DNA from: Lepidonotus clava
Lineage: Eukaryota > Annelida > Polychaeta > Phyllodocida > Polynoidae
Length of the DNA stretch: 64,000 bases
Assembly: GCA_936440205.1 (NCBI GenBank)
Contig: OW387138.1
Location: 32,135,541 to 32,199,540 of the forward strand
Direction of reading: 5' to 3'
Below, piece after piece: positions 26,642 through 38,612 of the stretch (position 1 is its first letter; every line of letters begins with the position of its first letter). A model generated the notes under the pieces. It was not told the origin of the DNA. It searched no databases and was given only the letters and a program-made list of their open reading frames with translations. Position numbers and translations under genes: made by a program.

Positions 26642-26965
26642 GGTGGGATGTCAGAAAAATTACAGCTCTCAGCCTAACGGCCTCAGGCAGTAATTTTTCG
26701 ACACCCACCTCGTATTCAGGGTTGTACTGTCAACTGAGGTAAGTTTTCCTTATACATGTACCATATTTCATGTGTTATACAGAAAATAAAAAGGAAATTA
26801 CTTGGTGGGATGTCAGAAAAATTACAGCCCTCAGCCTAACGGCCTCAGGCAGTAATCTTTCGACACCCACCTCGTATTCAGGGTCGTACTGTCAACTGAG
26901 GTAAGTTTTCCTTATATTATATACCATATTTCATGTGTTATACAGAAAATAAAAAGGAAATTACC
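26642..26965. repeat. Two-copy 162-bp tandem duplication with internal hairpin
   Basis: Copies at 26642-26803 and 26804-26965 differ at only a few positions. Each opens with a roughly 68-nt hairpin: GGTGGGATGTC plus AAAAATTAC on the left, GTAATTTTTCGACACCCACC on the right, closed by GCCT/AGGC. Each then runs through CAACTGAGGTAAGTTTTCC. The AG/GTAAGT string looks like a splice donor, but no exon is evident. Confidence 0.85.
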
Positions 26966-29900
26966 AGTGGAGCAAAGTGGGCAGTATTCCAATGTATTGA
27001 TTATGCACACACTTTGACTGGTGTCAAGCAGTTTTCCCTAATATTCATTATTTTCTCTTAAACAAGGACTCTTTCACTACCTCCATTTAATCAGAGTGCA
27101 TTATTTAACCTGACATTAAAAAAATAATCATGCAAATCCATTCAGAATTCACAAAATAAGGAGAAAAACATGTAACACAGTAAAGCAAGGTGGGCAGTAT
27201 ACACAAATACTGCCCACTGTGCCAATACACCAAAAATACTGAATGGCAGTGTCCAGTTAGTATTCATAGCGTATTTCGGCATTGGTATATAATATTAGTG
27301 TAATTAAGTAGCATATGTGCCAATCTGGGGGTTTGTCCTAGTTTTGTCTTGAGCCTAGGCTAAAAAAAAAAAAAAAAAAACAGGCGGTGGGTTCCAATTA
27401 GTCTATTTTCAGGGGAGTGGTCAGCCTCCTTGAAAGCCCAAAAATGATGGGTATGAAGTCCCACAGATGTTACCTATGCCAAAGAGTTGATGCCCCCCCG
27501 GGCCATCACCCACTCCATATTATACAGCCGTCTTATGGTCCCAGGTCGACGTGTCATAAAGCCGCCCTCTCCAGGTACCCCCCACCTCCACCCTCCCTCA
27601 GGTAGTCGGCTGACAGCCCCAGGTAAAGACAGGGAGCAGGCCGTGTCCTCGGGTAACGCCGAATGAATTAGTCATTTATCACTTTCAGGGTTTGAACTTA
27701 CCCCAATTGGTGGCCTGTTATTTATAGATACCCTACTCGTTGACCTGAAGGAAGATCTGACCCTTAAGCGAACTGTGAAGGCTATAGTAGTCTGCATTTC
27801 TGAGTAATTTAGGATCGTCATCAAAATTAACTACAGCGTGTGCCCTGAGGTAAGCGTCATGACAGGTGTTTGAGGCAATAATCATCAAACCAGTATTAAT
27901 TTTAGCATAACGTTGATTCCCCAAGCCACGTATCAGTTTCTCTGTGTTTTGGAGTATCTGCCGACTTAGATAAATGTATGCCTACATACTACCGCAAAAG
28001 TCGACAATTTTATTGACCCTAAAAGAACGTTGATCTATCAAGGGTATCTCTTATTCTGCAGGATGGAAATACAAGCAAGATGTCAAATTGACCAATTACA
28101 TGAGTTCTATGAGATGTCGCATTGAGATTTGTTGTCTTGGTTAATCTGGTTTTGTTGTATTTGTTTTTGTTGTTTTTTATTTCAAACATGTGGCTCATGG
28201 TAACCCCTTGGTCTTCCAACAGAATACAATATCTAGTACATGTATAGGAGTATTAACAACAAGTGTTTTTTTTAATAATTTTTTATTGGGCCAAAAGGGT
28301 TCGACATCGCCGATCTTCCACCCACTCCCAATCCCAGTTATTATAGTATAGAATAAGTATAGCAACACATAATTAGTTGTAAACAAATAAGCGATGTCAA
28401 CTTAAGATTTTGTTACCATGGTAACTGAAGCTTTCCTCAAAATTGACGTTAATTCCAATTTTCTTATATGCCTCATCCGAAAGGTATAATCGGTTACCTG
28501 GTTGGCATGTTAACCAAAAACTAATGTCCTAAAAGTTGGCCATCAGTTGTTCCTTTCATCTCTGTTACCACAGCAACAACTTTTAAAATTTTAACAAAGC
28601 ACAACTGCCTCACCCGAAGGATAATTATATCTCTTTGAAATTAGATGAGCGGTGTTGGTGTCAAAAGAGTTTGTGTGGAACATGGTCAATCGGAAGCTAG
28701 AATAAAATGCCATTTTAAAATCCTATTTTGGGGCATATATCTTACAAAGCACAATAGAAAAGTAATACCTTATGTTGAAGAATTCCTAGAGTTCTATGAG
28801 ATAAGTTGTTAAAATTGATTGTCTTTGTCGCTAAATTGTCATGTTAACCAAATAATCTCTTCAAATTTTACCCAACAATGTTAGTTCCTTTTTTCATTTC
28901 TTTTCCACAACAACCATGAAACAACTATAGGTTGTTTAAAGCACAGTGTTACCCGTCTGTTTATATGTCCGACTCCCTTATGGCACCGACTCAGAGTCAG
29001 ACAAGAGATTTTGTAAAGACAAAGTCACATGGCGGGTTGTTGGTGATGACTATACTGAGGGTTAAATTTCCCTTTTAATATTTAAACTGAATTTATCACA
29101 ATACATTTCAGACCTATGCCTGGCATCCCTCACTGTAAATACATTAAAATCGCATATATGAACCAAAGGAAAAGGAACTTTCTGATTCTTAAAACTGTTA
29201 TCATTTTGTTAACCTCTCTTTACCAGTTGGTTTAATTGAGTTGTATCCTTCGAAGTCATCTGCACCACTTCTACATAGATAGACTACTATAAACAGGCCT
29301 AAGGCATAATCATACCTTTTTGCAAGAGATCAAATAGTTATTTACTTTCAACTTGCTCCCAATGTAGATAAATCTATGTCTCTCATTTATTAAAGATGAA
29401 ACGTGAAAGATTTACCGAGATACGAAAGTATCACCTTTCCCGTAGCAAACTCACATTTTCATATACTACTTGCATCCAGTATCGACGGCTCATTTTTGGC
29501 GCTACCTCCAGGCGCCTACGGCAGGTGGCGCGACCGTAGGTGTAAGTCGGCTTTTACAGTGGGGTAGACCCAGCATGAGACTCCTTGGAGGGTTATATTC
29601 ACAACTGGGTGTATTAGGTATATCTTAGCTATATAGTACTGATAAGAGTCATGCAAATGGATTAACGACATTTCACTTTGGATTAGACTAATGGAAAATA
29701 AACATGTATACACACGTGATCCCGGAGAAACTTCAGGCTCCTCTTGTTTTCCAAGGTTCCGTATTACCAGTAGGACAACATATCTGCCTAAACCATTTAT
29801 CATTAGAGAACAATATAATGCAAATATAATCAGAGTGATGAATATTTTGCACCAAATGAGAGAATCGTGTCAACACAAAAGCAAAGAAAATGCATTCTCC

Positions 29901-30609
29901 TGGACTTGAGTAAAATGATCATACACACACAGATTATCCACACACACAACACATGCGTGCATGCGCATGCATACATGTACACAAAGACTGACGTTTCTAT
30001 TATATGAGGAACGGTTTTGTGCATTAAACCCCCTTCCACACACACATCTTTCCACCCATCCCCCAACCTGAATCCAGAATTACATCTGTATATGACAAAT
30101 AGGTCAACCTCTCTCCGGCGGTCCGTTCCCCTTTCCGACAAAGGTGACTGGCCACACGCACACCGCCCTATAAACAAGTCTTTGTCTGAGCGCAAAGTGA
30201 GCATGTGGGGAGTAGGTGATGAGTATGTGCCGAGCAGGTAAAGAGCAGGTCTTTGTAGGTGAGCTGCTCCATTTCTTCCTCCCCTCCTCAGCTATCTCTA
30301 GCCATCTCTTCCCCCAATCCCGAGTGAACATGTAGCTGTTTTGCGAGCAGCACCCATTGTCCATTTCAAATGAACACATGGCTAGGTCATGAGAAATAAT
30401 TAAGGGGTTTCGCAATTCATACTTACCGGTGTCTTCTTGCTGGGTGCAGTAATGGTATTGAGAATAATGGGAGAGAAGGCAAGGCTGATATTACCTTACG
30501 ATAAATACAAGCTTTTCAGTGATTATTAGCAGACATATTTATACACGTCATACTCAGAGGTCATTGGTCTGCACTTGTTTACATATATATATATGTAGAC
30601 TACTAGTAG
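26966..30609. other. No gene recognised
   Basis: Holds a run of about 19 A near 27.36 kb, the perfect palindrome GTTACCATGGTAAC near 28.41 kb and loosely repeated text between 28.4 and 28.95 kb (CATGTTAACCAAA and CTCA.CCGAA boxes appear twice). No coding or RNA gene can be supported. Confidence 0.4.
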
Positions 30610-31072
30610 TTTCAAAGTACTCTGAGGCTATTAAATCTCCTGTTCGTGTAACCAGACAATTTAATAAGAAAGTTTTTGTAATTCCATCCAAAATTCATTG
30701 GTCTTTCAGGAAAAATCCATTCTTCTGTGGCCTAAAATATTGGAATAATTTGAGTGCCGATCTGCAAAATTCAGAAAGTGTGACTGTCTTTATGAAATGT
30801 ATAAAGTCTATGAATAAGGATTATATTGATTTGTTGTACATGTGATTGTAATTGTTAAAAGATTTGAGTGCTTATCTTCAAAGCCATTTTGATTGGTTAG
30901 ACATGTGACTGTATTTGATATTTTGTGTACAATTTAATGACCACTAGTATTATCTATTGTCCTCTATATATAGGTCACTTTTTTTCATTTTTCATGTTTG
31001 TAATGAACTGAAAAACAGAGGTAACTCTGATGTTTATTACTGAATAAAACCTTCATGCAAAAAAAAAAAATC
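30610..31072 (+). mobile_element. LINE 3' end (reverse transcriptase C-terminus, UTR, poly-A)
   Basis: Encodes the last part of a non-LTR retrotransposon ORF2: RVTRQFNKKVFVIPS, then FFCGLKYWNNLS, the usual 'F..G.K.WN.L' block at the RT C-terminus. A short 3' UTR, AATAAA near 31.05 kb and a run of A follow. It is truncated at its 5' side. The copy at 48.43-48.88 kb (minus) is a close relative. The clade is CR1/Jockey-like by appearance only. Confidence 0.8.
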
Positions 31073-32004
31073 TGTATTGTACAAAGCCCGTTCGGTCCAG
31101 CACCTGAGTCTGACACAACAACCTAATTACACTTAAACTGAGGTATCAAATAAACCTTATTATGAAACAGTAACAATTACCCTTTGGTTGTACTTGACAT
31201 TATTATTAACTCCCAAGTGATAACTGTAGATCTAGGCACAAAATGTTACATATTGTTATGATTTAAAATGATGGCAGGACAATTGACACCCCACACGAAA
31301 GAGGAGACATTGGGCTTCACTAGTATTGCTCTTCAAAGGATTTAAGATAAACAATTTTAAAGTTATTTAAAACTTATCTAAAGGTGGGGTGGGCTTAATA
31401 CCTCCACACACGGGTGTCTAGAGCTATACTTCTGGGTTTTTTTAGATTATGTTTATCAACAAATTCACGTGCATTAGACCTTCTTCCAACTGTCAATCCT
31501 GCAGGTGGTACTGATGTGAGTGAGAAAGGTGTGTCAATTCAGAAACGTCAATGGCAGCCCTCAGTCCACTGTTGGTACCCTCGATCTTGTTCTTATATAA
31601 CCGACCGACTTTGGTGCCCCGACCTCTGAGGTCAAGCTGACTCTGAGGCTGGGTGCCTCACCCCCGACTGGTCACTATAGTCTTTGTCTCCAGTATCCAC
31701 GCACTGAGCCGTCGGTGTGGTTCTGTCGGACGTCTTTGTTTTGTCAGTTAAGTGGGATCCAGAATATAACCCTGTTATTTAAACCAGTTTGCTGAAATCT
31801 CTAATAAGATAAATTAATGGCAGTGGAGTCAAAAGGTGTGGAATTGTGTTTGATTCAAATATTCTATATGTATCTATACACGTGTGTCTCCCCACACAGA
31901 AAGGATGCTCCATGCGGGAATTAGGCATTGAGGAGGATGTTTCAAGCTTTCAAATGATACCAAGCACATCAAAATTGGATAATTTTCAAGGAAGTTACGT
32001 GAAG

Positions 32005-32100
32005 GTAAACCGCCGCGGAGGAGGAGTTTATGGTATATAACCTCCGAGGCGTCAGCCGAGGAGGTTATATACCATAAACTCCTCCTCCAAGGCGGTTTAC
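32005..32100. repeat. Large perfect-type hairpin, 41-bp arms
   Basis: The arms 32005-32045 and 32060-32100 are inverted copies with two mismatches around a 14-nt loop. They start GTAAACCGCC and include GGAGGAGGAGTTTATGG. The end GGTTTAC and the core AACCTCC also form the units of the palindrome array 800 bp downstream. Confidence 0.9.
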
Positions 32101-32361
32101 AAGCTTATACTACGTCCTCTGAATATGACAGAATTACCCCTTGATATTCATCTTATAATCATATCAATATTAAAACTATGAAATGGAAAAGTATGAAAAA
32201 GTCTGCAGTGCCACAACACCAGTGTACGCATGGCCACTCTGTGCATCAATACTCTCCATTTCAAGTCGCAGTGAAGCTCATCTCCATGCAGAGTAAAGCG
32301 AAAGGGCCAGAGCCAGCGTCGGCTGGTAGCCGCCCCCTGTCCCGCTCTGCTCCGACTAAGT

Positions 32362-32591
32362 GTAGGGGCCCTTGATGGGGGGTGCCGATATCACATGTCA
32401 AATTTAAAAAATGGCGATGTTGCCGTGTCAAATTTAAGAAAAGCCCATGTCAAATGTCAGTAATGGCCATTTCGCATGTCACTATCATTTATAACCCTGT
32501 CATGTCGTTAAGCCCTCATGTCGCAAGTCGATTTTAAGAAATGTCCATGTCGCCGTGTCGAATTTAGTGGTCCATACCCATTATAGTGTAG
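32362..32591 (+). mobile_element. CATGTCG-unit MITE, copy 3
   Basis: Starts near GTAGGGGCCCTTGATGGGG and ends GGTCCATACCCATTATAG. It carries about six degenerate units (ATGTCGCAAGTCGATTTTAA, ATGTCAAATTTAAG). It lies inside the 1.79-kb TIR element, so it probably inserted later. A run of about 18 C follows. Confidence 0.65.
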
Positions 32592-32744
32592 AGCCATCAC
32601 CGCCGACCCCCCCCCCCCCCCCCCACCTCCCCCTTCCACCGCCGTCCCCGCTCCCCACCCCAACGTCCAGAGCCCCTCTACTTTGGATTGCACCTATGGA
32701 CGGCACACATTAGTAGAACCACCCAACACCTCAATGACAGCTAC

Positions 32745-32820
32745 CCCAATAGAGTAGTGGTTAGCCTCTTGGACTTCAAATCCAAAGATACAGGTTTCGA
32801 ATCCTGGTTACTGCTGAACA
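32745..32820 (+). pseudogene. tRNA-like segment
   Basis: TAGAGTAGTGGTTAGCCTC (A-box-like), an anticodon arm TTGGA/TCCAA around CTTCAAA, and GGTTTCGAATCC (B-box-like). The acceptor does not pair and the T loop is one base too long. A tRNA-derived remnant or SINE head is more likely than a working gene. Confidence 0.45.
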
Positions 32821-32866
32821 AAACTTTTCAAAATTTCAACCCAAGACATGGCGAAAATGTTCGCAT

Positions 32867-33084
32867 AACCTCCGGAGGTTTACTCCATAACCTCCGGAGG
32901 TTTACTCCATAACCTCCGGAGGTTTACTCCATAACCTCCGGAGGTTTACTCCATAACCTCCGGAGGTTTACTCCAAAACCTCCGGAGGTTTACTCCATAA
33001 CCTCCGGAGGTTTACTCCATAACCTCCGGAGGTTTACTCCATAACCTCCGGAGGTTTAGCAAATAAACCTCCGCCGGAGGTTTA
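32867..33084. repeat. Tandem array of a 22-bp unit holding a 14-bp palindrome
   Basis: Nine units start at 32867, 32889, 32911, 32933, 32955, 32977, 32999, 33021 and 33043. Each contains the perfect palindrome AACCTCCGGAGGTT plus the 8-bp spacer TACTCCAT, and only one spacer base differs before the last unit. A tenth, altered unit (33065-33084) has three extra bases in the centre. There is no spacer diversity, so it is not a CRISPR array. Confidence 0.95.
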
Positions 33085-33796
33085 CCTGGTCAGACATCGG
33101 AGATTACGCTCAGAAACCTCCTGGGTGCATAATAGAAGTGTGGACCAGGAGTAGTATAAACGCTGTTAAACATAGGACTGTCAGCATTCCTGAAAATGGC
33201 TAAAAGCCCAGATATTGAATATTTATCTAAATATTTAATCTTAGAGTAACATTTCCCCTTGAATCAACAAAAAGCCTTAAAATGTTATTATGCAAATAAC
33301 TTTTGATCTAGAAAAGATAATCTATTTTAGTTTGAACTGATAATATAATGAAGTCATGTTTATCCAAATGGGTTACAATTTCTGACAAAATCCACAAAAT
33401 GTTGTCGTTTCCATGGTAACCAAATATCTAATGTTAGGTAATATATAGGAGAAAAACATTCCATTAACATTCCAAATAGAATGTTTTCCAAACTATATGG
33501 AATGTTTAGAGTGGGATAACTGAATTCTACACAAAAAGTTGGTTTAAGACATTTTCATCCCTATTTTATTTTTTACAAATCTACCCATACCTCCCTTAAT
33601 ATTACCTGTAGAGCTAAAGATATATCCCCCTCGGAGCATCCTTTCTGTGTGGGGATACACACGTTTTCTTTTAATTTTTCTTTGTTGCCACCCCATATTG
33701 AGCACCCATTTGAAGATGTTATAATGTTAATTGGCTATAATTAGCAATCAATGACTCAGCCTTGACAACCAATGGGGCACTGATAGGATGGTATAC

Positions 33797-34100
33797 TGAT
33801 TGGTCGGTTGGTTAGTTGGTTATTGGTTGCCTCAAGGGCACTGATGGTGATCAAATATATGGGTAGGAAGGTAGAGACCATACCTCTACACTTTTACTAA
33901 GTCAGGTGTTCTTGTGCATGGTCCCATATAGACAGGGCCATAGACACAACCGCTGGTGGTCCCATAGAGACCTTTGATGTCCCTGTAATTGTCACAGGGA
34001 GACATGCAGAGGGGGGTCATCGTCAGCCCAGCCAGCCTAGGATCGAACCCAGGCTGCCCACATAACACTCCAGACGGTTCCTAGCTACTTCAGGCCTGCA
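33797..34100 (-). mobile_element. tRNA-derived SINE with (AACC)n tail
   Basis: Read on the minus strand: a tRNA-like head with B box CCTGGGTTCGATCCTAGG, a body with GTAAAAGTGTAGAGGTATGG then TCTCTACCTTC, and a tail of repeated AACC (GGTTGGTT on the plus strand near 33.8 kb). The body matches the copy at 24.78 kb. The head boundary is approximate. Confidence 0.65.
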
Positions 34101-34346
34101 CACCTGGGTTCTCACACTGTGTCACGACTAAAAAAAAAGGCACTTTTTATTAAGTTTTCACATTAGTATATTCAAATTTAACAGTACCGGTATGCCCAAT
34201 AGGTATACTTTAAAATGAAGGTAAATTCAAGATTGACTCTCTGTAAATTCCTTTATATTCTTATGTAACCTATATATCCCGCCGCCTCTGTATGAATGGC
34301 TCCGCATGCATGTGGTTATGAGAAAGGTGTAAAGAAAGGTACACCC

Positions 34347-34904
34347 TAAGGCCCGGACACATATACCGACCCGACTAGACAGTTGAGTCGGGTCGGGATG
34401 AGTTGGTATATGTGTCATGGCATTACAACTGAAATGTTGGCAGTTCTCCCGACGGATCAGTCGGGTCGGGAATCATGGAATGTTGAAGATTAACAACTAG
34501 ACTGTCGGGTCTGTAGGGATGGTCACTCATAATATTTTTTCAGTGGTTATAATGTCTTGAAGGTGATATCAATATCCAGGTGCAGCATAACAGAAGCTTT
34601 TGAATGGTATATCTTATGTTATGCTCCGATCATTATTAGCCGTATAATGGTGTGTAAGGGGAAAAGACAATGTTTATGTTTTGTTGGCAAACATATGTAA
34701 TTGATAATAAAAACATTTCCAATGATACTTTTTAATGAATGTGCATATGGAGGCTTATTTTAGGCTTAAATTAACCAAGAATCTCTGATCAATCAGTCAT
34801 TGTATGTGACATCCCCTGGAAATATCACTACGACTAGACAGTCCCCGACGGTCGGGTCTGAAAGACTCCCGACGATTGAGTTGGTATATGTGTCGGGGCC
34901 TTTA
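34347..34904. mobile_element. MITE with GGCCCSGACACATATACC ends
   Basis: 558 bp. It begins TAAGGCCCGGACACATATAC and ends GTATATGTGTCGGGGCC then TTTA, giving near-perfect inverted ends of about 22 bp. Just inside both ends are runs of GTCGGG/CCCGAC boxes. A TAA/TTA border would fit a Harbinger-type insertion, but the two borders are not identical. Confidence 0.7.
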
Positions 34905-36770
34905 CCTCTCATATATTATTTTATTATATATATATGATGAATATCATAGTGGCACAAGTTTGAGAGAATCTGAATTCAGCATTAATTACACAGTAAAAGA
35001 TTGCTCATGTATTTATCAATGATATATGTGTGGTTGTTAAGTCTTTAGAATGAAGCGGCAGTAGAGCATGAGAATCAACATGTTTGGCATGAGAGGTGCT
35101 CATTAGCAGTTTAGGCACGAATATTAAATGAAGATCCCAAGAAAACATGTGACCACAAATGCCTTTTGTTGGGGTCAATTAGACCACGTAATCTGAACTG
35201 ACCACTGGGGTTGGTGTTGTGGTGATAAAAAAGTGATAAAGCATGAGAGGGAGCAGTCCCTTGATGGTACACAACGTATCAACACCTCTTCCTTTCCTTA
35301 GTCGGAACCACATCAATAATTAGAGGAAAGGGGAAACAAAGAAAGAGAAAACAAAGAATAACGTCATTTGAAGATCATGGCATTTAAGGGGGATAGCACG
35401 AACATACAGCCAAGCATGAGAATGAGATATTGGGTGGCTGTTGGGAAGAATGAGTAGAACAGTAGCGATCCTGCACAAAGAATAGAGCATCTGTGGGCTC
35501 TTGACAACCAGCTTTCGTCAGCCCCCCCCCCCCCCCCCACCAGAATCCACTTGCTACCTTCAACACACCATTCAGCCCACCCTCCTGCATGGAGCACGAC
35601 TCAGAGAAACGCAACTCGCTCAGTATACTTTCAATCCACAATCCCATGCCCTTGCCCAAAGCCTGGACAGATTATTCTCCACTAAGTCCCCATTCTTTCA
35701 TTCAATGAAGAATGGCCGAACCCATGCAGAAAGAGACTCAGACTGGACTGAACAACATGAGCTACAATATCAAAGACCCCTGTTCGTCACATATATATAT
35801 TATGTTATACTGTATCATCTGGAAGACCAGGGTACGCCCTGATGATGATTTTTTCTATAAAAAAAAAGTTATAGCCTATGTATACATGATATAATATCAA
35901 TTCATACACATGTACACACACAGAGGCATACATACATGTAGGCCAATGAGTGTGAATAGGCCTATATGTTATAAATATGTATGCATATGATCCTGATCCT
36001 GTGGTGATGTGGTAATGAGGGGAGGCATACTGGTAAATACTGTTCTTTGATTGTGAATATTCATACCTGATAGTTAATGCTAAAAGCCACCCGTCATCCT
36101 TCACAGGAAGTTGACCTAACGTGACCCCTGACTTTTGACCTTTGAACCCATCAGGGTGGGTGGCCGGTGGGAGAGGTGGGGGAAGTTCTACAGGTGAGTG
36201 AGGTCAAGTCTACCTGGTGTCTAGATAAAGACTAGGCCTAATGTAGTAGATTACACACTCTTGTCTTCGGGATGTGTATGACACAAAAAATATAGTTATT
36301 TTCAGGTAGGCCTATCATTTGCCGACAAATAGGACTAAGGAAAGTAGATATTGTTGTTTTTCTTTTTATTGGAAGGGGGAGGAGGGTTCTCAAACACGAT
36401 CAAGGGACTCCGATAATGTTAAAGATTTTGGATTTCCTCCAATGTCATCAATATAGTGTGTTGGAATTACACACTGGTATAGGCTGAAAAACAAGATGTA
36501 TGATTAGTTGTATGTATAGGTGAGTATGAACATTATTCCAAATTGCACTCCAATGTGTCTTCCATGGATTATTTCAAATATAGTTATTCCCAAACTTTTA
36601 ATATGCTCCATGGAATCTTCAAATAGGTTATTTCCATATGTTTTAGGTAATTCCATGTGTTGTAATATATATAGTACTCCATGCATTTAAACATTCATAC
36701 CACAGCTAAGCTCTCTGGTATATGTCCTATCTCTCCAGCTTCCAGGCCCCAAATGGCAGTGCGGTGTGGG
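34905..36770. other. No gene recognised
   Basis: A (TA)n patch follows the MITE. A run of about 16 C lies near 35.52 kb. An open frame to its right (35.5-35.84 kb) has no recognisable domain and starts in the C run, so it is not called. Confidence 0.35.
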
Positions 36771-36804
36771 CTAGCTGTAAGCGGCAAAAGCCACACCCAT
36801 ATCG

Positions 36805-36844
36805 TGACGTCACCAGTGCGTAGGTTGGGGCCCATTTAAAAAGG
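36805..36844 (+). promoter_or_regulatory. CRE plus TATA promoter-like cluster
   Basis: A perfect cAMP response element TGACGTCA (36805-36812) stands 22 bp upstream of a TATA-like TTTAAAAAGG (36835-36844), in a GC-richer patch. Transcription would start near 36870 on the plus strand. It could serve a 5' non-coding exon of the MGAT3 gene 4.4 kb downstream, whose coding exon has an acceptor site at 41282. That link is an inference. Confidence 0.4.
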
Positions 36845-38211
36845 CCCGCAACTGTAGCCCGTCGGGAGAAGTACGCGGGCTGAGCGGCATGTGGACATTA
36901 AGACTTTGGATACCAAGGCATTGGAGATTACATCTGAATGGACATATATATATAAACTGGGCTGGAGGCTGGAGAGAGGACCCTGTGTACTGGTGATTGG
37001 AAAAATATTAATAATTAAATATATTGTGTTGGTTAAGGGACGCGTCAATACCCGCATGGTGAAAACAGGTTGTGCAGTTATCTTAATAGACATCAGACAT
37101 TTTAACGGCTTCTCGTATGTTCAAAACCATTACCCTCGTTCGATTATCTTTGGTCTAAATGTAAAACTTGACGGCATTACATCTAAATTGATTGGAAATA
37201 TAAATAAAATTACCTCACAGCCAAACTACCACTGTTGGTTGTTGATAACAAATGAATAGGCGAACCAGCAGTGTGGAACAAAGGAACCAAACCTGGGAAG
37301 ACGGAAACAATGGAAGGCACTTACGCTAATGGAAACGGGAAACAATAATCGACTATATCAGTTAGCCCCTATCGTAGTAAAGTTAAACATTTCTATAGAC
37401 CCATTAACTTAAACAACTTGGACTAGGTGACCTTCGGTTTTAGAATACATATATCTACGAAAAGGAATATTTCGAACTAACTTTAACCTATAGTTTTAAC
37501 TTATAGTAAATTAATTCCCCTAAAAACAAGTCCTGTTCAATATATAGCAACATCTTAACCAGTTTTTTAACGGTATTTGCCATTATGTATCAAGAAAGAA
37601 GAATTGAGTTCTAATATTTTTTCAATAATGTCCTTTGAAATAAAAAACATTAGGCCTACTCACTACTTAAAAACGAATATTTTACATAACATTAAATTTT
37701 CGTAACACTATCTTTTTGCAAAATTAAATGTAGACTTTGGATTGGCCCTTTCATTTTGAATCGAATGGTTTTACTTTTGTTTTGTTTTAAATGGCTATAA
37801 CATCTTGCAATTAAGGTATTTCTAGTGAGTCCTTTCCAACCGGGTATTCAATGCTGCATGGGATCCGATTCCGTAATTGGTTTTACGTACTAGGGCAGTT
37901 TAAGAAATTGTTAGAATATTGTCAGCATGATACAACGCTGTGCTGAACCACTGAATGTTATATGACATATGAATTGTGAAGTGATGTGATAAATGATAGG
38001 CCTATTGCTTTTTTTAGTATTGTCATTAAGTTATGAAGTTTGAACTGGAAGATCAGGGGAAAACGATGATGTATAACATAATATAAAAGGGAATGTTATT
38101 GAATAAACATAATCATATACATTTAATAGGCCCCCAAAGACAAAAAGGGGAAATATGAAAGAGAGAAAAGAACTTTGCTTCAAATTATGCCCTTGTTCTA
38201 CTTGTAACTAA

Positions 38212-38282
38212 GCATCGGTGGTTCAGTGGTAGAATGCTCGCCTGCCACGCGGGCGGCCCGGGTTCGATTCCCGGCCGATGCA
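38212..38282 (+). tRNA. tRNA-Gly (GCC)
   Basis: Full cloverleaf: acceptor GCATCGG/CCGATGC, D arm GTTCAGTGGTAGAA, anticodon GCC at 38244-38246, B box GGTTCGATTCC, discriminator A. A TTTT terminator for RNA polymerase III lies just downstream. It delivers glycine to GGC/GGU codons. It faces the tRNA-Asp gene 54 bp away. Confidence 0.97.
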
Positions 38283-38336
38283 ATGCTCTTTTGAAATTAT
38301 GAATGTGAACATACTCATTAATAATAAAAGTTCATC

Positions 38337-38408
38337 CTCCCCGACGGGGAATTGAACCCCGGTCTCCCGCGTGACAGGCGGGGATACTAACCACTATACT
38401 ATCGAGGA
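38337..38408 (-). tRNA. tRNA-Asp (GTC)
   Basis: 72 nt on the minus strand. The acceptor TCCTCGA pairs with TCGGGGA, with G as discriminator; D arm TAGTATAGTGGTTAGTA; anticodon GTC at 38375-38373; B box GGTTCAATTCC. It differs from the usual metazoan sequence at only a few positions and looks functional. It is convergent with tRNA-Gly. Confidence 0.96.
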
Positions 38409-38612
38409 TCAGATGATGGCAGGACAAGTAACGTAATTGTAGTGCCAATATCAAAAACGTTCCTTCTGTGATCCTTCCCTTATATTGAGAAGAGTTACCA
38501 TATCAAAGGGAATCTATAAATACGATAAGATATTGATATGGGTTGTATCAAACGTTTGCCTCCGATGTTATTTTATTAAATCACACAATATTATAATTCT
38601 GTGTATCACTAT

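Larger units (their letters stand above)
31880..33664. mobile_element. TIR element of 1.79 kb with nested repeats (long form)
   Basis: 32-bp terminal inverted repeats at 31880-31911 and 33633-33664 differ at a single base (ACGTGTGTMTCCCCACACAG, then AAAGGATGCTCC). The outer segments match, in reverse, the 620-bp element at 13823-14445. The centre has been enlarged by a 96-bp hairpin, a CATGTCG-unit MITE, a tRNA-like segment and a palindrome array. No transposase was seen and no clear target duplication found. Confidence 0.7.

Noticed and set aside
32745-32820. Selenocysteine tRNA (anticodon TCA)
   Set aside because: It lacks the long variable arm and extended acceptor/T stem of tRNA-Sec, and its acceptor does not pair.
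32867-33084. Regular short repeats resembling a CRISPR array
   Set aside because: The 22-bp units are contiguous, spacers are identical and the context is eukaryotic; it is a minisatellite of palindromes.
35501-35842. 113-residue open frame with a Pro run
   Set aside because: The start lies in a poly-C run that forces prolines; no homology or splice support could be seen.
36891-37259. 122-residue open frame just after the CRE/TATA cluster
   Set aside because: It begins with GTG rather than ATG, is AT-rich and has no recognisable motif; it is more likely non-coding exon or intron.
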